The notes under the pieces: generated by a model
What the model was told of the DNA's origin: nothing
The model's input: only the letters and a program-made list of their open reading frames with translations
Database searches by the model: none
Shown here: piece after piece, positions 8,727-16,757 of the stretch
Position numbering within the stretch: position 1 is the first letter of the stretch
Layout: each line of letters starts with the position of its first letter
Source: T3Sed10-241 sp036796255
GTDB lineage: Bacteria; Bacteroidota; Bacteroidia; Flavobacteriales_D; Cryomorphaceae
DNA: 32,087 nucleotides
NCBI GenBank assembly: GCA_036796255.1
Contig: DAIRDH010000040.1
Coordinates: 1-32,087 of the forward strand
Direction: 5' to 3'
Program-made: the position numbers and the translations under genes

Positions 8727-8734
8727 TACTTTTG
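8727..8734 (+). promoter_or_regulatory. Promoter -7 box of the gene inserted in the men cluster
   Basis: TACTTTTG is an exact TAnnTTTG match only 5 bp before the ATG at 8740. A -33 TTG at the expected distance is not evident. If used, the transcript would begin at or within a few bases of the start codon. Confidence 0.45.
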
Positions 8735-8739
8735 ATACG

Positions 8740-9150
8740 ATGCCAAAGCCGAAAAAATTTAAGAACAGCGCCCTGGAGTTTTATGAAGACGCCAGGGGAT
8801 TCTATTACCTCCGCACCCAGGAAGGTGAAGACCTCACTGAGGAGGATGTCGAGGGACTCAGTGAGTGGATTGAGCAAGAGACCTCCTGTGAGCGCAAACC
8901 CCTGCTTGTGGAGCTTTCATATGGCTCCACCATCACCCCCGGGGTGCAATCTTTCCTCTCTACCAACCCACACCGCTATTCTACCGCTGATGCCATCCTG
9001 ATCAGCACCTTTGCCCACAAGCTCACGGTTACGTTTTACCTGCGGCATTACAAGCCAAGCATCCCAACGCGCGTGTTCAACGATGTGTTTGACGCGCTCG
9101 AATGGATCGAGCAGCAGGTGAAGCTGGGCGGAGACCAGCAGGTGGCTTAG
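8740..9150 (+). CDS. Small STAS/SEC14-like protein inserted in the men cluster
   Basis: A 136-residue soluble protein with no signal peptide. I start at the ATG at 8740 because it follows a promoter-like box and the upstream reading frame looks non-coding. Features are an N-terminal beta strand pair ('LEFYEDARGFYYLRTQEG'), an acidic helix, a strand 'KPLLVELSYG', then 'AILISTFAHKLTVTFYLRHYKPSIPTR' and a terminal helix 'VFNDVFDALEWIEQQ'. This order resembles small Bacteroidota proteins annotated as STAS/SEC14-like domains of unknown function; I make that link from memory and hold it loosely. It runs opposite to the men genes, and its stop overlaps the menD stop by 4 bp tail to tail. It occupies the place between menD and menA. 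Function unknown. Confidence 0.75.
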   Translation: MPKPKKFKNSALEFYEDARGFYYLRTQEGEDLTEEDVEGLSEWIEQETSCERKPLLVELSYGSTITPGVQSFLSTNPHRYSTADAILISTFAHKLTVTFYLRHYKPSIPTRVFNDVFDALEWIEQQVKLGGDQQVA

Positions 9151-10898
9151 TGGTTTTCTTGAAGCTGACCGGCCAGGTCCCTTTCGGAAAAATGGGCTGC
9201 AATGTGCTTGAAATACCCTTTCAATACCGGCGCATTTACTTTGGCGGGTGTCCTGATTTCCAAAAGGGCAAAGCCTTTGTGGGCTAAAAATTCAGGCAAG
9301 GCTCCGCTGAGTGAACTTTCGTCAGTTGCCAGCATATGCTTCAGGCCAAAAGCGCCTGCAATGTGCTCAATATCCACCGGGTGGTGGGCCTCAAAAAAGG
9401 GTTCAAGCTCTTCTGTTGAAGCAGGCCCTTCGATAATGCGAAATATGCCTCCTCCGCTGTTGTTGATCACGCAGATTTTCAAATTTTGCGGAAGCGCATT
9501 GTTCCAGAGTGCATTGCTGTCGTACATGAATGCAGTGTCGCCGGTGATGAGCAATACTTCTTCATCTGGATGGGCTTTGGCCCAACCCGCCGCTGTACTT
9601 GTGGAACCATCGATGCCGCTCGTGCCGCGGTTGGCGTGGTAATGTATGCCTTCGGTCATGCCAAATAGCTGCACATAGCGCACAGGTGAGCTATTGGCCA
9701 TGTGCAATGTAAGCGGTGCCTGGAGTGCAGGCATGAGCTGCGCAAAAGCTTTAAAATCGCTCCAGGGCATCTCATCCAAATACGAGCTGTGGCCTTCGTG
9801 TGAGAGGTGATTCAAAGTCTGCCAGCGATGGCGGTAATCGCTATGACCCATGGGAATTTCCAGCTCAGCCAAATTCTCCAAAAATGCAGCGGGCTGGCAT
9901 GGCAGCTCCGCAGTGAGCGCCTTAAAGGTATCGAGCCCTTCATCGTGCGGGTTGATGTGCCAGTGGTGGGCAGGCATATTGTCGCGGATAAGGGACTTGA
10001 TCTTTTTGGAAACGATCATGCCGCCCATGGTGATGAGGATTTCGGGCATCAGCGGGTCGAGCAAATCGCCCTTTACTGACATCACGATCCGGTCTATATT
10101 GCTGACCACACCCGGGGCCGATATGTTGCTCGTGGTCTCGGTGAGCACCACCACATTGGGCATGGACGCGAGTTTGGCTACCGCCTTATTGAGCGCATCG
10201 TCGGCAGGTATTTGCCCTATGAGGAGCATCACCTTTTTTGCATTGGAAAAAGATGCGGTGTAAATTTTCAAATCCTTTGGATGGATGCTGCTGTTGAGCT
10301 GCTGCCGCTTGTACAAATGTCCATCAAATGCAGCCGGGTAGGCCTGCGTGCGGTACAGGGGCTCGCTCAGGGGTGCATTGAAATGGATGGGTCCTGCACC
10401 CGCAACAAGGCGGTTGAAGGTTTTGCTTATTTCCCTGCGGTTGAGCCAGGCTTCGTCGGCAGTTTTTGGCTCTTCGATGAGGCTGTAGGCACCGCGGATG
10501 TAATTTGCGAAAAGCCCTTCCTGCCTAATCGTTTGGCCATTGCCCTGATCGGTCCAGGCCAGCGGCCTGTCGGCGGTGATGGCCACCAGGGGCGCCTTTA
10601 AGTAAAAGGCCTCTGCCAGCGCCGGGCCCAGGTTGATGCCAGCCGAGCCGCTGGTGCACACCACCACGACAGGTTTGCCGGTGGCGAGGGCCATTCCAAG
10701 GGCGTAAAATCCTGCAACGCGCTCATCGGCAATGCTATGACATGTGAAGAGGCCGCTGCGGCTGAAGGAAATGGTAAATGGCGCATTACGCGAGCCCGGG
10801 CATATCACCACGTGCTCCACGCCGTAATGATGGGCAGCCATAACAAGGGCGTGAACGCCTTTTTTGTCACTCATCATGAGTGTGTCAGTTGCTGCCAT
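9147..10898 (-). CDS. menD: SEPHCHC synthase (MenD)
   Basis: Thiamine-diphosphate enzyme (up to 583 residues) that condenses isochorismate with 2-oxoglutarate in menaquinone synthesis. The N-terminal domain has 'VICPGSRNAPFTISF' and the ThDP-activating Glu59 in 'IADERVAGFYALG'. The C-terminal ThDP/Mg motif begins 'ITGDTAFMYDSNALWNN' at about 453 and ends with 'VINNSGGG' (N479, N480). The middle domain is present, so the enzyme looks intact. The first ATG (10898) overlaps the end of menF by 14 bp; the ATGs at 10877 and 10874 give 'MSDKKGVHAL', closer to usual MenD starts, and are equally possible. The stop overlaps the stop of the plus-strand gene. Confidence 0.95.
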   Translation of the reverse strand: MAATDTLMMSDKKGVHALVMAAHHYGVEHVVICPGSRNAPFTISFSRSGLFTCHSIADERVAGFYALGMALATGKPVVVVCTSGSAGINLGPALAEAFYLKAPLVAITADRPLAWTDQGNGQTIRQEGLFANYIRGAYSLIEEPKTADEAWLNRREISKTFNRLVAGAGPIHFNAPLSEPLYRTQAYPAAFDGHLYKRQQLNSSIHPKDLKIYTASFSNAKKVMLLIGQIPADDALNKAVAKLASMPNVVVLTETTSNISAPGVVSNIDRIVMSVKGDLLDPLMPEILITMGGMIVSKKIKSLIRDNMPAHHWHINPHDEGLDTFKALTAELPCQPAAFLENLAELEIPMGHSDYRHRWQTLNHLSHEGHSSYLDEMPWSDFKAFAQLMPALQAPLTLHMANSSPVRYVQLFGMTEGIHYHANRGTSGIDGSTSTAAGWAKAHPDEEVLLITGDTAFMYDSNALWNNALPQNLKICVINNSGGGIFRIIEGPASTEELEPFFEAHHPVDIEHIAGAFGLKHMLATDESSLSGALPEFLAHKGFALLEIRTPAKVNAPVLKGYFKHIAAHFSERDLAGQLQENH

Positions 10899-11937
10899 TC
10901 AAAAGTTTTTCCAAAGTTAATGCTTTGTGTTCGGTTTCATTCCATTCGTCTTGCAGCTGCGACTGCGCGGTAAGTCCGCCCCCCAGGTAGAGCGCAAGAT
11001 GATTCTTGCCCACCTGCATGCAGCGCAGGTTGATGTAGAAGGCTGCCCTTTCGGGAAAATCAACACTGCCGAGGTATCCCGTGTAGAGGCTCCTGTCGTG
11101 GGCTTCATGCCGTGCTATCCAGTCCTTTGCAGCATCAGCAGGCAATCCTGCTATGGCCGGCGTGGGGTGGAGGCTTTTCAGCAAATGATCCTGGCCTGAA
11201 TTCATTTTAAAGTTGAACAGGGTGCGCAAGTGTGCCACGCTCCCCGCCTCAACGGTTTGCGGGCCTTGCTCACCCCAATCTTTGACTCCGGCATGCTTCA
11301 GCGCTTCTCTGATATGGGCGCTCACCAATTCCTGCTCTTGCAATTCCTTTTGGCCCCAAGGCTTTTCAGGCGCATCTGCTACCCTCGTTCCCGCAAGGCT
11401 GTGGGTATGCCAATCTCCTTCCGATCCTTCCAGCAGTACTTCGGGTGTGGCGCCCAGCCAAATGCCGCACTCCGGGCTGGCGAGCAGGTATACAAATGCT
11501 GTAGGGTAGGTCGATTCCAATTTCGCAAAGAAGTCGAACAGGTCAAAGTCTGCAGGTTTTGCGATGTGCTTCACCCTTGAGAGAACCAGTTTTTGAAATT
11601 GCCCTCCTTCGAACGCATCTATTGCCGCTTCAAAACCGCGCTGGTATGCAGCAAATGTGGTTTCTTCCGGCAAAGCGACGTCGTTTATAAAGCTGCTGAC
11701 CTTGCTTGAATCCTCGATCTTTGCTCCGGCCTCAACCTGCTTAAAATGCATTTTGACCTCACCGCTCCAAGAACGCACGATGAAATTGGCATCGCTTTGG
11801 GCTTCTGCGCGCTGGTAAAGCTCGACATTCTCCCTTTCCGGAAAACGGCAAAGGCAAAATGAACTCCCCTGCCGAAGAAATTTTGCGGCAGCGGCAATCT
11901 GGCTGACGGAAGTTTCAGTCACAAGCAAAGGGTTCAT
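10885..11937 (-). CDS. menF: Isochorismate synthase
   Basis: Chorismate-binding enzyme (350 residues) producing isochorismate, the entry step to menaquinone. The C-terminal half carries the family signatures 'GIWLGATPEVLLEG', 'HTHSLAGTRV', 'HPTPAIAGLPADAAKDWI', 'DRSLYTGYLGSVDF', 'AFYINLRCMQV' and 'ALYLGGGLTAQS'. I start at the ATG at 11937 (MNPLLVTETS), which overlaps the stop of the upstream thioesterase gene as ATGA. The longer open frame to 11973 would run back into that gene. Related enzymes make salicylate or anthranilate, but the flanking menD settles this as the menaquinone enzyme. Confidence 0.93.
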   Translation of the reverse strand: MNPLLVTETSVSQIAAAAKFLRQGSSFCLCRFPERENVELYQRAEAQSDANFIVRSWSGEVKMHFKQVEAGAKIEDSSKVSSFINDVALPEETTFAAYQRGFEAAIDAFEGGQFQKLVLSRVKHIAKPADFDLFDFFAKLESTYPTAFVYLLASPECGIWLGATPEVLLEGSEGDWHTHSLAGTRVADAPEKPWGQKELQEQELVSAHIREALKHAGVKDWGEQGPQTVEAGSVAHLRTLFNFKMNSGQDHLLKSLHPTPAIAGLPADAAKDWIARHEAHDRSLYTGYLGSVDFPERAAFYINLRCMQVGKNHLALYLGGGLTAQSQLQDEWNETEHKALTLEKLLNGSN

Positions 11938-12353
11938 TTGTCCGGAGTAACGATCATGTTGGTAAGCCGGCACACCGATAGCAAGCGGTCCTGCTCATCA
12001 TAAATTTTAATTTCCCACACATGGGTGCGGCGGCCCTGATGCAGTACCACGCCTCTTGCCCTTACCATTCCCGACTTTACACTGCGCAGGTGATTGGCGT
12101 TGATTTCAATGCCAACCACGCCCACAGTGGGATCCTTGAGCAAAACGACGCTGCCGCAGCTGCCCACCGATTCGGCGAGGGCCGCATTGGCACCGCCATG
12201 CAAGAGGCCAGCGGGCTGATGCACGGCTGAATTAACAGGCATGGTGGCTTCAATGAAGTCGCTACCAATGTCCGTAAACTTGATTTGGAGCGTTTCCATC
12301 AAGGTATCCTTCGTGATTTCGTTTGCTTTGCGCAGGATTGTACTTTTGTCCAC
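11934..12353 (-). CDS. menI: Hotdog-fold thioesterase, probable DHNA-CoA thioesterase
   Basis: A 139-residue PaaI/YdiI-type hotdog thioesterase. The active-site helix segment reads 'HQPAGLLHGGANAALAES' (45-62), with the Glu61 expected in this subgroup. A following strand is 'VGIEINANHLRSVKSG', then 'VWEIKIYDEQDRLLSVCRLT'. Hydrolysis of 1,4-dihydroxy-2-naphthoyl-CoA to DHNA is the missing thioesterase step of the men pathway. Position as first gene of the cluster, with its stop overlapping the menF start, supports this substrate, which the fold alone would not. It begins 77 bp from the divergent response regulator gene. The symbol is given from context. Confidence 0.82.
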   Translation of the reverse strand: MDKSTILRKANEITKDTLMETLQIKFTDIGSDFIEATMPVNSAVHQPAGLLHGGANAALAESVGSCGSVVLLKDPTVGVVGIEINANHLRSVKSGMVRARGVVLHQGRRTHVWEIKIYDEQDRLLSVCRLTNMIVTPDK

Positions 12354-12366
12354 AGGAATAAATTTG
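12338..12366 (+). promoter_or_regulatory. Probable promoter of the response regulator gene
   Basis: TTG (12338-12340), 18 bp, then TAAATTTG (12359-12366), an exact TAnnTTTG match. It lies 64 bp before the ATG at 12431. A second exact box, TACTTTTG at 12341-12348, lies inside the start of the divergent thioesterase gene and may be an alternative. Confidence 0.5.
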
Positions 12367-12430
12367 CTGCGAAGGTAATGCTATGCCAAATAACACCCCG
12401 CGCTGCTTTTAGTTCCATGAAGTAAACCGC

Positions 12431-13159
12431 ATGTCAACAGCCCACCGCATACTCCTGGTCGAAGATGAGCAAAGCCTCATTGATGTCATCAAGCTCAACC
12501 TTGAATTAGAGGGCTATGATGTGACCGTGGCCCCCGATGGCCGCAAGGCTTTGGAACTTGCCCGCAAGGCCCGATTTGATATCTGTGTGCTCGACGTGAT
12601 GCTGCCCGGAATTGATGGCTTCTCAGTGTGCAAAACTCTGAGGTTGGAGAACAACCGCATCCCAATACTATTTCTCAGTGCCAAGAGCACCGGGGCCGAC
12701 AGGGTGGAGGGCCTCCGCATAGGCGGCGATGATTACCTGACCAAGCCCTTCAACCTCGAAGAACTGCTCCTGCGCATCAGCAATTTGATTCGGCTTCACG
12801 AGGTCTCGGCCAAGCCCGCGCCAAAATTTGCGGAGCAATTCGAATTTGGTCCAAACCTTATTGACTTCAACACCTATTTGATTCGCGGCCAAAACGGGCA
12901 GGAAATCGAGATTTCCAAAAGGGAAATACAGCTCTTGCGCTTTCTAATAGAGAATGAAGGGCGGGTGGTTTCGCGGGAAGAAATTCTGGAAGTGGTGTGG
13001 GGATACGATGTATATCCATCTTCGCGAACCATTGACAATTACATCCTGGCTTTCCGCAAATACTTTGAGCTCAATCCCAAAGAGCCGAAATACTTTCACT
13101 CAGTGCGTGGAGTGGGCTACAAATTTCTACTTCCGGAATCTGCGCAAGGCAACCAATAA
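12431..13159 (+). CDS. OmpR/PhoB-family response regulator
   Basis: A 242-residue two-domain regulator. The receiver domain (about 5-120) has the acidic pair E11/D12, phosphoacceptor Asp55 in 'VLDVMLPGIDGF', switch Ser83 in 'FLSAKS' and conserved Lys105 in 'YLTKPF'. The C-terminal winged helix (about 145-235) shows 'ISKREIQLLRFLIENEGRVV', 'EILEVVWGYDVYPSSRTID' and 'FHSVRGVGYKF'. It should bind DNA when phosphorylated. No histidine kinase gene adjoins it: the next gene on this strand is over 3 kb away and unrelated, so it is an orphan locally. It is divergent from the menaquinone cluster, which does not by itself show that it regulates it. The call is firm at family level; the target is unknown. 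Confidence 0.93.
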   Translation: MSTAHRILLVEDEQSLIDVIKLNLELEGYDVTVAPDGRKALELARKARFDICVLDVMLPGIDGFSVCKTLRLENNRIPILFLSAKSTGADRVEGLRIGGDDYLTKPFNLEELLLRISNLIRLHEVSAKPAPKFAEQFEFGPNLIDFNTYLIRGQNGQEIEISKREIQLLRFLIENEGRVVSREEILEVVWGYDVYPSSRTIDNYILAFRKYFELNPKEPKYFHSVRGVGYKFLLPESAQGNQ

Positions 13160-13215
13160 ATTATGTGCCGTCTTTAGGTCGCAACAGGGATGTTGTTCCT
13201 TACGGTTTCTTTTTT

Positions 13216-13236
13216 CTTGCAGGTTTTAAAGCGCTC
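13216..13236 (+). repeat. Copy 1 of a 21-bp direct repeat leading into a hairpin
   Basis: Bases 13216-13236 are identical to 13361-13381. The match begins CTTGCAGGTTTT and runs into the first arm of a stem-loop. Both copies are preceded by a T-rich run. The repeat includes the 5' arm of the terminator described next. Confidence 0.85.
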
Positions 13237-13258
13237 CACGGAGCGCTTTCCTTTTTTT
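13228..13258 (+). terminator. Rho-independent terminator of the response regulator gene
   Basis: A perfect stem AAAGCGCTC (13228-13236) with GAGCGCTTT (13241-13249), loop CACG, followed by CC and seven T (13252-13258). Located 69 bp after the regulator stop codon on the same strand. Confidence 0.88.
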
Positions 13259-13360
13259 GTTTGCATCTCGAGAAATATTATTTTTATGAAAGGCAACCAC
13301 CTAATAAATGTACGTCTTACACATAGCAGTGAGTAACTGCAAAATGGTTTCAAATTTTTC

Positions 13361-13396
13361 CTTGCAGGTTTTAAAGCGCTCTCAACGGGGCGCTTT
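13361..13396 (+). repeat. Copy 2 of the repeat with a diverged hairpin
   Basis: Second copy of the 21-bp repeat (13361-13381). Its hairpin pairs AAAGCGCTCT (13373-13382) with GGGGCGCTTT (13387-13396) through eight Watson-Crick and two G-T pairs, loop CAAC. The downstream T run seen in copy 1 is replaced by AATATTTTCG, so it would be a weak terminator on the plus strand. It sits 18 bp from the stop of the convergent nuclease gene and might also serve that gene. Confidence 0.7.
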
Positions 13397-13414
13397 AATA
13401 TTTTCGCCCACCGG

Positions 13415-16162
13415 CTAAGCGGGTTCGAATTTGGCCCATTGGAAATCGGGATTGGCCTCCAAAGGCATTCCGGGATCCAGCATGTCGTTCAGCACTTCCT
13501 GAAGCACACTTTCAAATAGCAATTCATCCTCATGGCTTTTCATGGGTATGGCAAGCATAAGCCCGGTGTTGCGCGCTTTGGGAAGGGAAATTATTTGTGC
13601 TTCCGCGGTTTCTTCATGGTAGTGCGCGCGTGCCATCCAGGCGTACAAAGACAATTGAAGTGCTTTGGGTTTTTTCTTGTACGATTCGGCATCGCTTACT
13701 TTCAGGCTCAGGTCTTCAGGTCGCACAGTTCCCGTTTTGAAATCGATGACCCTAAGCACCTTATTTCTTCGAATCACAAGGTCGGCTGAACCCACGAAAT
13801 TCGCTTCTATTTGCGCTCCGTGTAGCACTGCGTTTAGCTTTCGCGAAAGCCGCAACTCTGTACCGAGTACCATAACTTCATCGCCTTGTTTGATTTGCTC
13901 CAGCTCGGTGTTCAGGTGGGTTAGAATCATGTTTTTAGCAGCTTCGAAGTGCAGGCGGTTGATGCCTTTGTCAAATTGCGCAATGCGGCTCGATTGCTGA
14001 AAGCATGCGTTCAGCTGCGCGGGGGCATTGCTGCGCATCATTTCAAAGTCTTTGGCAATGAGAATCTTGTTGAGCCCTGTATCGAGGTAGAGCTGCTCAA
14101 GGCAGGCATGAACAATGGTCCCGAAGGCTGCCACATCGAGAAGTCCTTCATCTTCGGGTGAAGCCAGGCGTAGCACATTTTCATAATACCATTCGAGTGA
14201 GCTCTCCAGGTACCTGTTTATGCCCGAAGCCGAGAGGCGGTTGGATATGTACAGCCTGATGTTTTTGAGCACTTCTTCGCTTTTGGCAATGCGCAAGTTG
14301 CGTGCAGCGCTCTTACTGACCGGATCCGGCAATGGGAGCGCTTTGACCTGAAGCAGCGGAAGTTTTTCGCTGAGGTGATGGGAGAGCTGCTTGAGGTATC
14401 GGCTCGGCTCTGCGCCCCAGGGGCCCGAGGTATCCATATGGTACACCAGGTGCATGTGCCCGGCATGGTGCAGCAGCCGGTAGAAATGGTTGGCGTACAC
14501 CGATTCTTTTTCACGCTTGCCGGGCATATTGTGGTAGGCCCTGATTTCAAAGGGAATAAAACTTTCGAAATGTGTGGAGCCGGGCAGCACATCTTCGTTG
14601 GCATCGCATATGATCACGCGCGGATAGCCGAGTGCACGGCTTTCGAGCAGTCCCATAATCTGCAAGCCGACGGCGGGCTCGCCGATGAGGTTGATTTTTG
14701 CACTGCGCAATCCATCCTGAAGTATTCCGCCAAGGGCAAGGGGTTTGAGCAAAGCTATTTGCGGAATCTGTCCGAGCTTGTTGAGCAATCGCTTCAGGGT
14801 GGCAAGTCCATCGCCCGTCATGCGCACTTCCAGGCTGCTGTAAGTCACATGATCCATACGTTCAATCGCTTTTTTACAAAATGCATTCAAGCCTTCAATG
14901 GCTTCGGAGGTTGCGTGTTGCCAATCTGAAAGCAGCGGAAGGAGCCAGTGCCAGCGGGCTTCCTGCACATTTTGCCGAAAGGCTGCCAAATCCATGTAGA
15001 GCGATTGCAACTCCACTCGAGGGGCAGGGGCTCCAGCGCTCAAAATATTTGAAAGAGGATGGGCCACCAGCGCTTTGAGCTTCGAGCTCAGCATGTAGGT
15101 TCCCTTGGCATCGCGGTTGATGCGCTCATGGAGGGAGAATAATTTCTCCAGCCAATCGCTCAGGGCGCTTTGCCCCAGCGATAGCCCCATGGTCACATTG
15201 GCTTGGGGTACATTAGGAGGAAGTCGGTTGAGCACGGGAAGGAGCATTCCTTCATCGGCGAGTACAAGCACGGTGCTGCTGAGCTCCTCGGGATTCAATT
15301 GGGCGATCAGCGCTGATACGGCATCCGCCTGGGATGCTTTGTTGCGGGCCTCGCTGTAAGTGACTTCGAGGGGCCTCATCGCCATGGTTTCTGCATTGGC
15401 CAGGGCCTTGCCAATGCCCTGGCGCAGCTTACGCCTTATGAAGAGGCCGGCATGGTTGTCGAGGTCATCGAGCCAGGCGGGGTCGGTGTCAAAATACAAA
15501 CTCCCCTGGCCCTGATTCTGAATGGTTTTGATCAGGTCACTCTCGCTGTTTGACAGTGCATTGAAGCCTGCAAATGTGATAAATTGGTTTGGATTTTGGC
15601 TGAGGTATTCCCCGCAACGTTCCGCAGCAAGCCGGGCAGTGAGGCCGGGATACGATATGCCAGCTGCCGCCAATTTCTCATTGAAATGTTTGTGGATGTC
15701 TTTGAGAGAGCGCCAAAACTCCCGGTAGCGCTTTTGGCGGTCGCTGAGGTCCTCTTCCAGAAAACTGAATTGCGAAATTTCGTTGTAATCCTTGAGTTCC
15801 TTGAAAATCACCGCCGGATTGATGCCCTGACTTTCAATGTCATTGAAGTCATCAAGCAAGGTGTCGGCCCATGCGAAAAAGAGAGATATATCCTGGGCGG
15901 CACTGCCCAACACTTGCTTATAAGCCTCATAGCACACGAACTTTAGCTGCAGCCTGTCGGCATTTTTTACACACGCCACCCGTTCACACCAGGTGTTGAG
16001 CGTGATCAATTCTGGTAGCCAGCCTTCGTGGTTTAGCCTTTCGGCAAAGATGCGCTTGAGGTGGTATGCCGCTCGGCGCGTGGGCAATACCACCAGCTGC
16101 TGCTGAAGAGGTACGTGGTGTGCTATCAGATTTTCGGCGAGGGTGGCTAGGAAGTGGTGCAT
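13415..16162 (-). CDS. AddB-like PD-(D/E)XK nuclease family protein
   Basis: A 915-residue protein of the AddB/RecB-type repair nuclease family. The C-terminal nuclease domain is complete: 'AFGTIVHACLEQLY' carries the upstream His, then 'GSADLVI' with Asp794, 'VIDFKTG' with Asp807 and Lys809, and 'QLSLYAW' from about 836. A UvrD-like C-terminal helicase segment is visible ('GLLESRALGYPRVIICDANE'). The N-terminus ('LVVLPTRRAAYHLKRIF') lacks a Walker A GKT motif, as expected for a degenerate helicase half. The cysteines of the AddB iron-sulfur cluster are not evident. Such proteins work with AddA in processing double-strand breaks; no addA gene is in the window. The ATG overlaps the stop of the upstream TPR gene (TAATG), so the two are coupled. 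Confidence 0.85.
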   Translation of the reverse strand: MHHFLATLAENLIAHHVPLQQQLVVLPTRRAAYHLKRIFAERLNHEGWLPELITLNTWCERVACVKNADRLQLKFVCYEAYKQVLGSAAQDISLFFAWADTLLDDFNDIESQGINPAVIFKELKDYNEISQFSFLEEDLSDRQKRYREFWRSLKDIHKHFNEKLAAAGISYPGLTARLAAERCGEYLSQNPNQFITFAGFNALSNSESDLIKTIQNQGQGSLYFDTDPAWLDDLDNHAGLFIRRKLRQGIGKALANAETMAMRPLEVTYSEARNKASQADAVSALIAQLNPEELSSTVLVLADEGMLLPVLNRLPPNVPQANVTMGLSLGQSALSDWLEKLFSLHERINRDAKGTYMLSSKLKALVAHPLSNILSAGAPAPRVELQSLYMDLAAFRQNVQEARWHWLLPLLSDWQHATSEAIEGLNAFCKKAIERMDHVTYSSLEVRMTGDGLATLKRLLNKLGQIPQIALLKPLALGGILQDGLRSAKINLIGEPAVGLQIMGLLESRALGYPRVIICDANEDVLPGSTHFESFIPFEIRAYHNMPGKREKESVYANHFYRLLHHAGHMHLVYHMDTSGPWGAEPSRYLKQLSHHLSEKLPLLQVKALPLPDPVSKSAARNLRIAKSEEVLKNIRLYISNRLSASGINRYLESSLEWYYENVLRLASPEDEGLLDVAAFGTIVHACLEQLYLDTGLNKILIAKDFEMMRSNAPAQLNACFQQSSRIAQFDKGINRLHFEAAKNMILTHLNTELEQIKQGDEVMVLGTELRLSRKLNAVLHGAQIEANFVGSADLVIRRNKVLRVIDFKTGTVRPEDLSLKVSDAESYKKKPKALQLSLYAWMARAHYHEETAEAQIISLPKARNTGLMLAIPMKSHEDELLFESVLQEVLNDMLDPGMPLEANPDFQWAKFEPA

Positions 16163-16743
16163 TATCGGAATCCGTTGCCGATAAATTTAAGGAATTCCTT
16201 GAAAGTCGATTTATTGGTGAAGACTTGTTTGATTTCCCTGCCCAGGCTTTGCTTTGCTTCGTTTTGCTCTTTTTCCTTTTGGATGTTTTTGGGCCTGAGG
16301 TCCGCTGCGCTCATCCCGGCTGCCTGCGCATCTTTGTCAAGGCTATCGGCAAACTCGAAAAGGGTTTTTGCTTTGGCGTGGTAGCCGCGTTTTTCCTCAA
16401 GCATACCAAGATTGTTGTGGGCTACGGCATCATCGGGGTCCAATTGGATGGCATGTTCATAGTCGGCAATGGCGCCTTCCAGGTCGCCCATCGCGTCGCG
16501 GATATATGCACGACTCGAGTAGCGGTAAGGATTTTCGGGCTCCAGTTCTTTTGAGCTGTTCAAGTCGGCAAGCGCCTTATCAAGCTCACCCATGTGGAAA
16601 TAGGCGACACCGCGCTCGCTAAACATTTCAGCATCGTTGCCATCTTCAGCAATCACGCGGGTATACCAGTATATGGCTTCCCCAAATTCTTTTGCTTCGT
16701 ATTTTTTTCGCGCCTTGGCGTAATATTTACTTTTGTCGCTCAT
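16162..16743 (-). CDS. Tetratricopeptide repeat protein
   Basis: A 193-residue soluble protein with no signal peptide. Residues 1 to about 135 hold roughly four TPR units, for example 'YYAKARKKYEAKEFGEAIYW', 'FSERGVAYFHMGELDKALAD', 'YRYSSRAYIRDAMGDLEGAI' and 'AHNNLGMLEEKRGYHAKAKT'. The C-terminal 50 residues are a charged helix ending in 'TFKEFLKFIGNGFR'. TPRs mediate protein-protein contacts; the partner is unknown. Its stop overlaps the start of the AddB-like nuclease by 1 bp, so the pair is expressed together, which may or may not mean a shared role. A good promoter lies upstream on the minus strand (16782-16814). Confidence 0.9.
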   Translation of the reverse strand: MSDKSKYYAKARKKYEAKEFGEAIYWYTRVIAEDGNDAEMFSERGVAYFHMGELDKALADLNSSKELEPENPYRYSSRAYIRDAMGDLEGAIADYEHAIQLDPDDAVAHNNLGMLEEKRGYHAKAKTLFEFADSLDKDAQAAGMSAADLRPKNIQKEKEQNEAKQSLGREIKQVFTNKSTFKEFLKFIGNGFR

Positions 16744-16757
16744 TTCAGTGTGTTAAA

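Noticed and set aside
14375..14929. Plus-strand 184-codon open frame inside the nuclease gene
   Set aside because: Lies wholly antisense to conserved coding sequence and has no recognisable domain.
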